Shown one piece after another: positions 45,653-45,657 of a DNA stretch of 45,657 bases. The stretch is from VMFP01 sp964630025. GTDB lineage: Bacteria > Patescibacteriota > Andersenbacteria > UBA10190 > CAIZMI01. A program made the position numbers and the translations under genes. Every line of letters starts with the position of its first letter. Position 1 is the first letter of the stretch. The notes beneath the pieces were generated by a model. It did no database searches and was not told the DNA's origin. It saw only the letters and a list, made by a program, of their open reading frames with translations. The stretch is taken from positions 1-45,657 of the forward strand of contig CAZVRG010000004.1 in assembly GCA_964630025.1 (NCBI GenBank), given 5' to 3'.

Positions 45653-45657
45653 CCATC

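Noticed and set aside
1..45657. UGA recoded as glycine, as in Gracilibacteria/Absconditabacteria
   Set aside because: TGA ends many genes in ATGA overlaps at family-typical positions, and no conserved glycine is encoded by TGA in the proteins read.
45625..45657. Edge of an insertion sequence at the right end
   Set aside because: Only one short inverted repeat is visible and no transposase sequence lies within the window, so an IS cannot be claimed.

Overview
The window is a gene-dense, fairly GC-rich bacterial chromosome segment, almost all housekeeping and cell-surface genes. No transposase, phage gene, CRISPR array or rRNA was seen. Gene content (type IV pili with a single major pilin, GatCAB amidotransferase, a monomeric PheRS, a shortened ThrRS, ThyX, a patchy secE-nusG-rplK-rplA cluster) and many short-word palindromes read into proteins suggest a Patescibacteria/CPR genome, perhaps of the Peregrinibacteria/Peribacteria type. 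That placement is inference. TGA is a normal stop here (many ATGA overlaps), so the UGA-glycine code of Gracilibacteria/Absconditabacteria does not apply.

Layout. 1-7312: type IV pilus locus: pilB (3' end), a CheY-like regulator, pilT, pilC, a major prepilin, prepilin peptidase and four minor pilin-like genes. 7549-11320: ligA, gatC, gatA, followed by two paralogous proline-rich membrane proteins (11317-15311). 15444-18399: gpmI on the minus strand, then three tRNAs (initiator Met, a CAT-anticodon tRNA, Asp) interleaved with two small unknown genes. 18434-23880: a membrane glycosyltransferase-like protein (minus), an operon of DUF362, a cysteine-rich repeat protein and an M23 peptidase, then thyX. 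23975-28508: a small membrane protein, a single-chain PheRS, a possible caspase-like protein (minus) and gyrB. 28721-31913: secE, nusG, an inserted membrane-anchored protein, rplK, rplA. 32007-37203: a 25-codon small ORF, gatB, miaA (minus), an anchored helical protein, thrS (minus). 37339-39446: 2H phosphoesterase, NUDIX, inositol-monophosphatase-like. 39507-45416: dnaE (minus), a surface protein and rodA.

Expression signals fall in two classes. Many core genes (gatC, gatB, dnaE, thrS, gpmI and others) have a TANNNT box ending 6-7 nt before the start codon and no Shine-Dalgarno, which predicts leaderless mRNAs. Other genes (pilin, thyX, NUDIX, the 2H protein, the caspase-like gene, the small ORF) have clear Shine-Dalgarno sequences, and tRNAs have -35/-10 pairs spaced 17 nt.

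The most striking non-coding feature is a family of three ~175-nt elements (7317-7492, 29561-29732, 43981-44160). Each begins 0-5 nt after a stop codon. Their three stems change sequence from copy to copy but keep pairing, while the linkers stay constant: the pattern expected of a selected RNA (or DNA) fold. A second family of inverted repeats carries a -10 box on its downstream arm and sits before four genes. A third class, palindromes built from repeated short words, lies between genes and also inside the reading frames of three minor pilins and miaA; related repeat-encoded extensions occur at the N-termini of gyrB and thrS.
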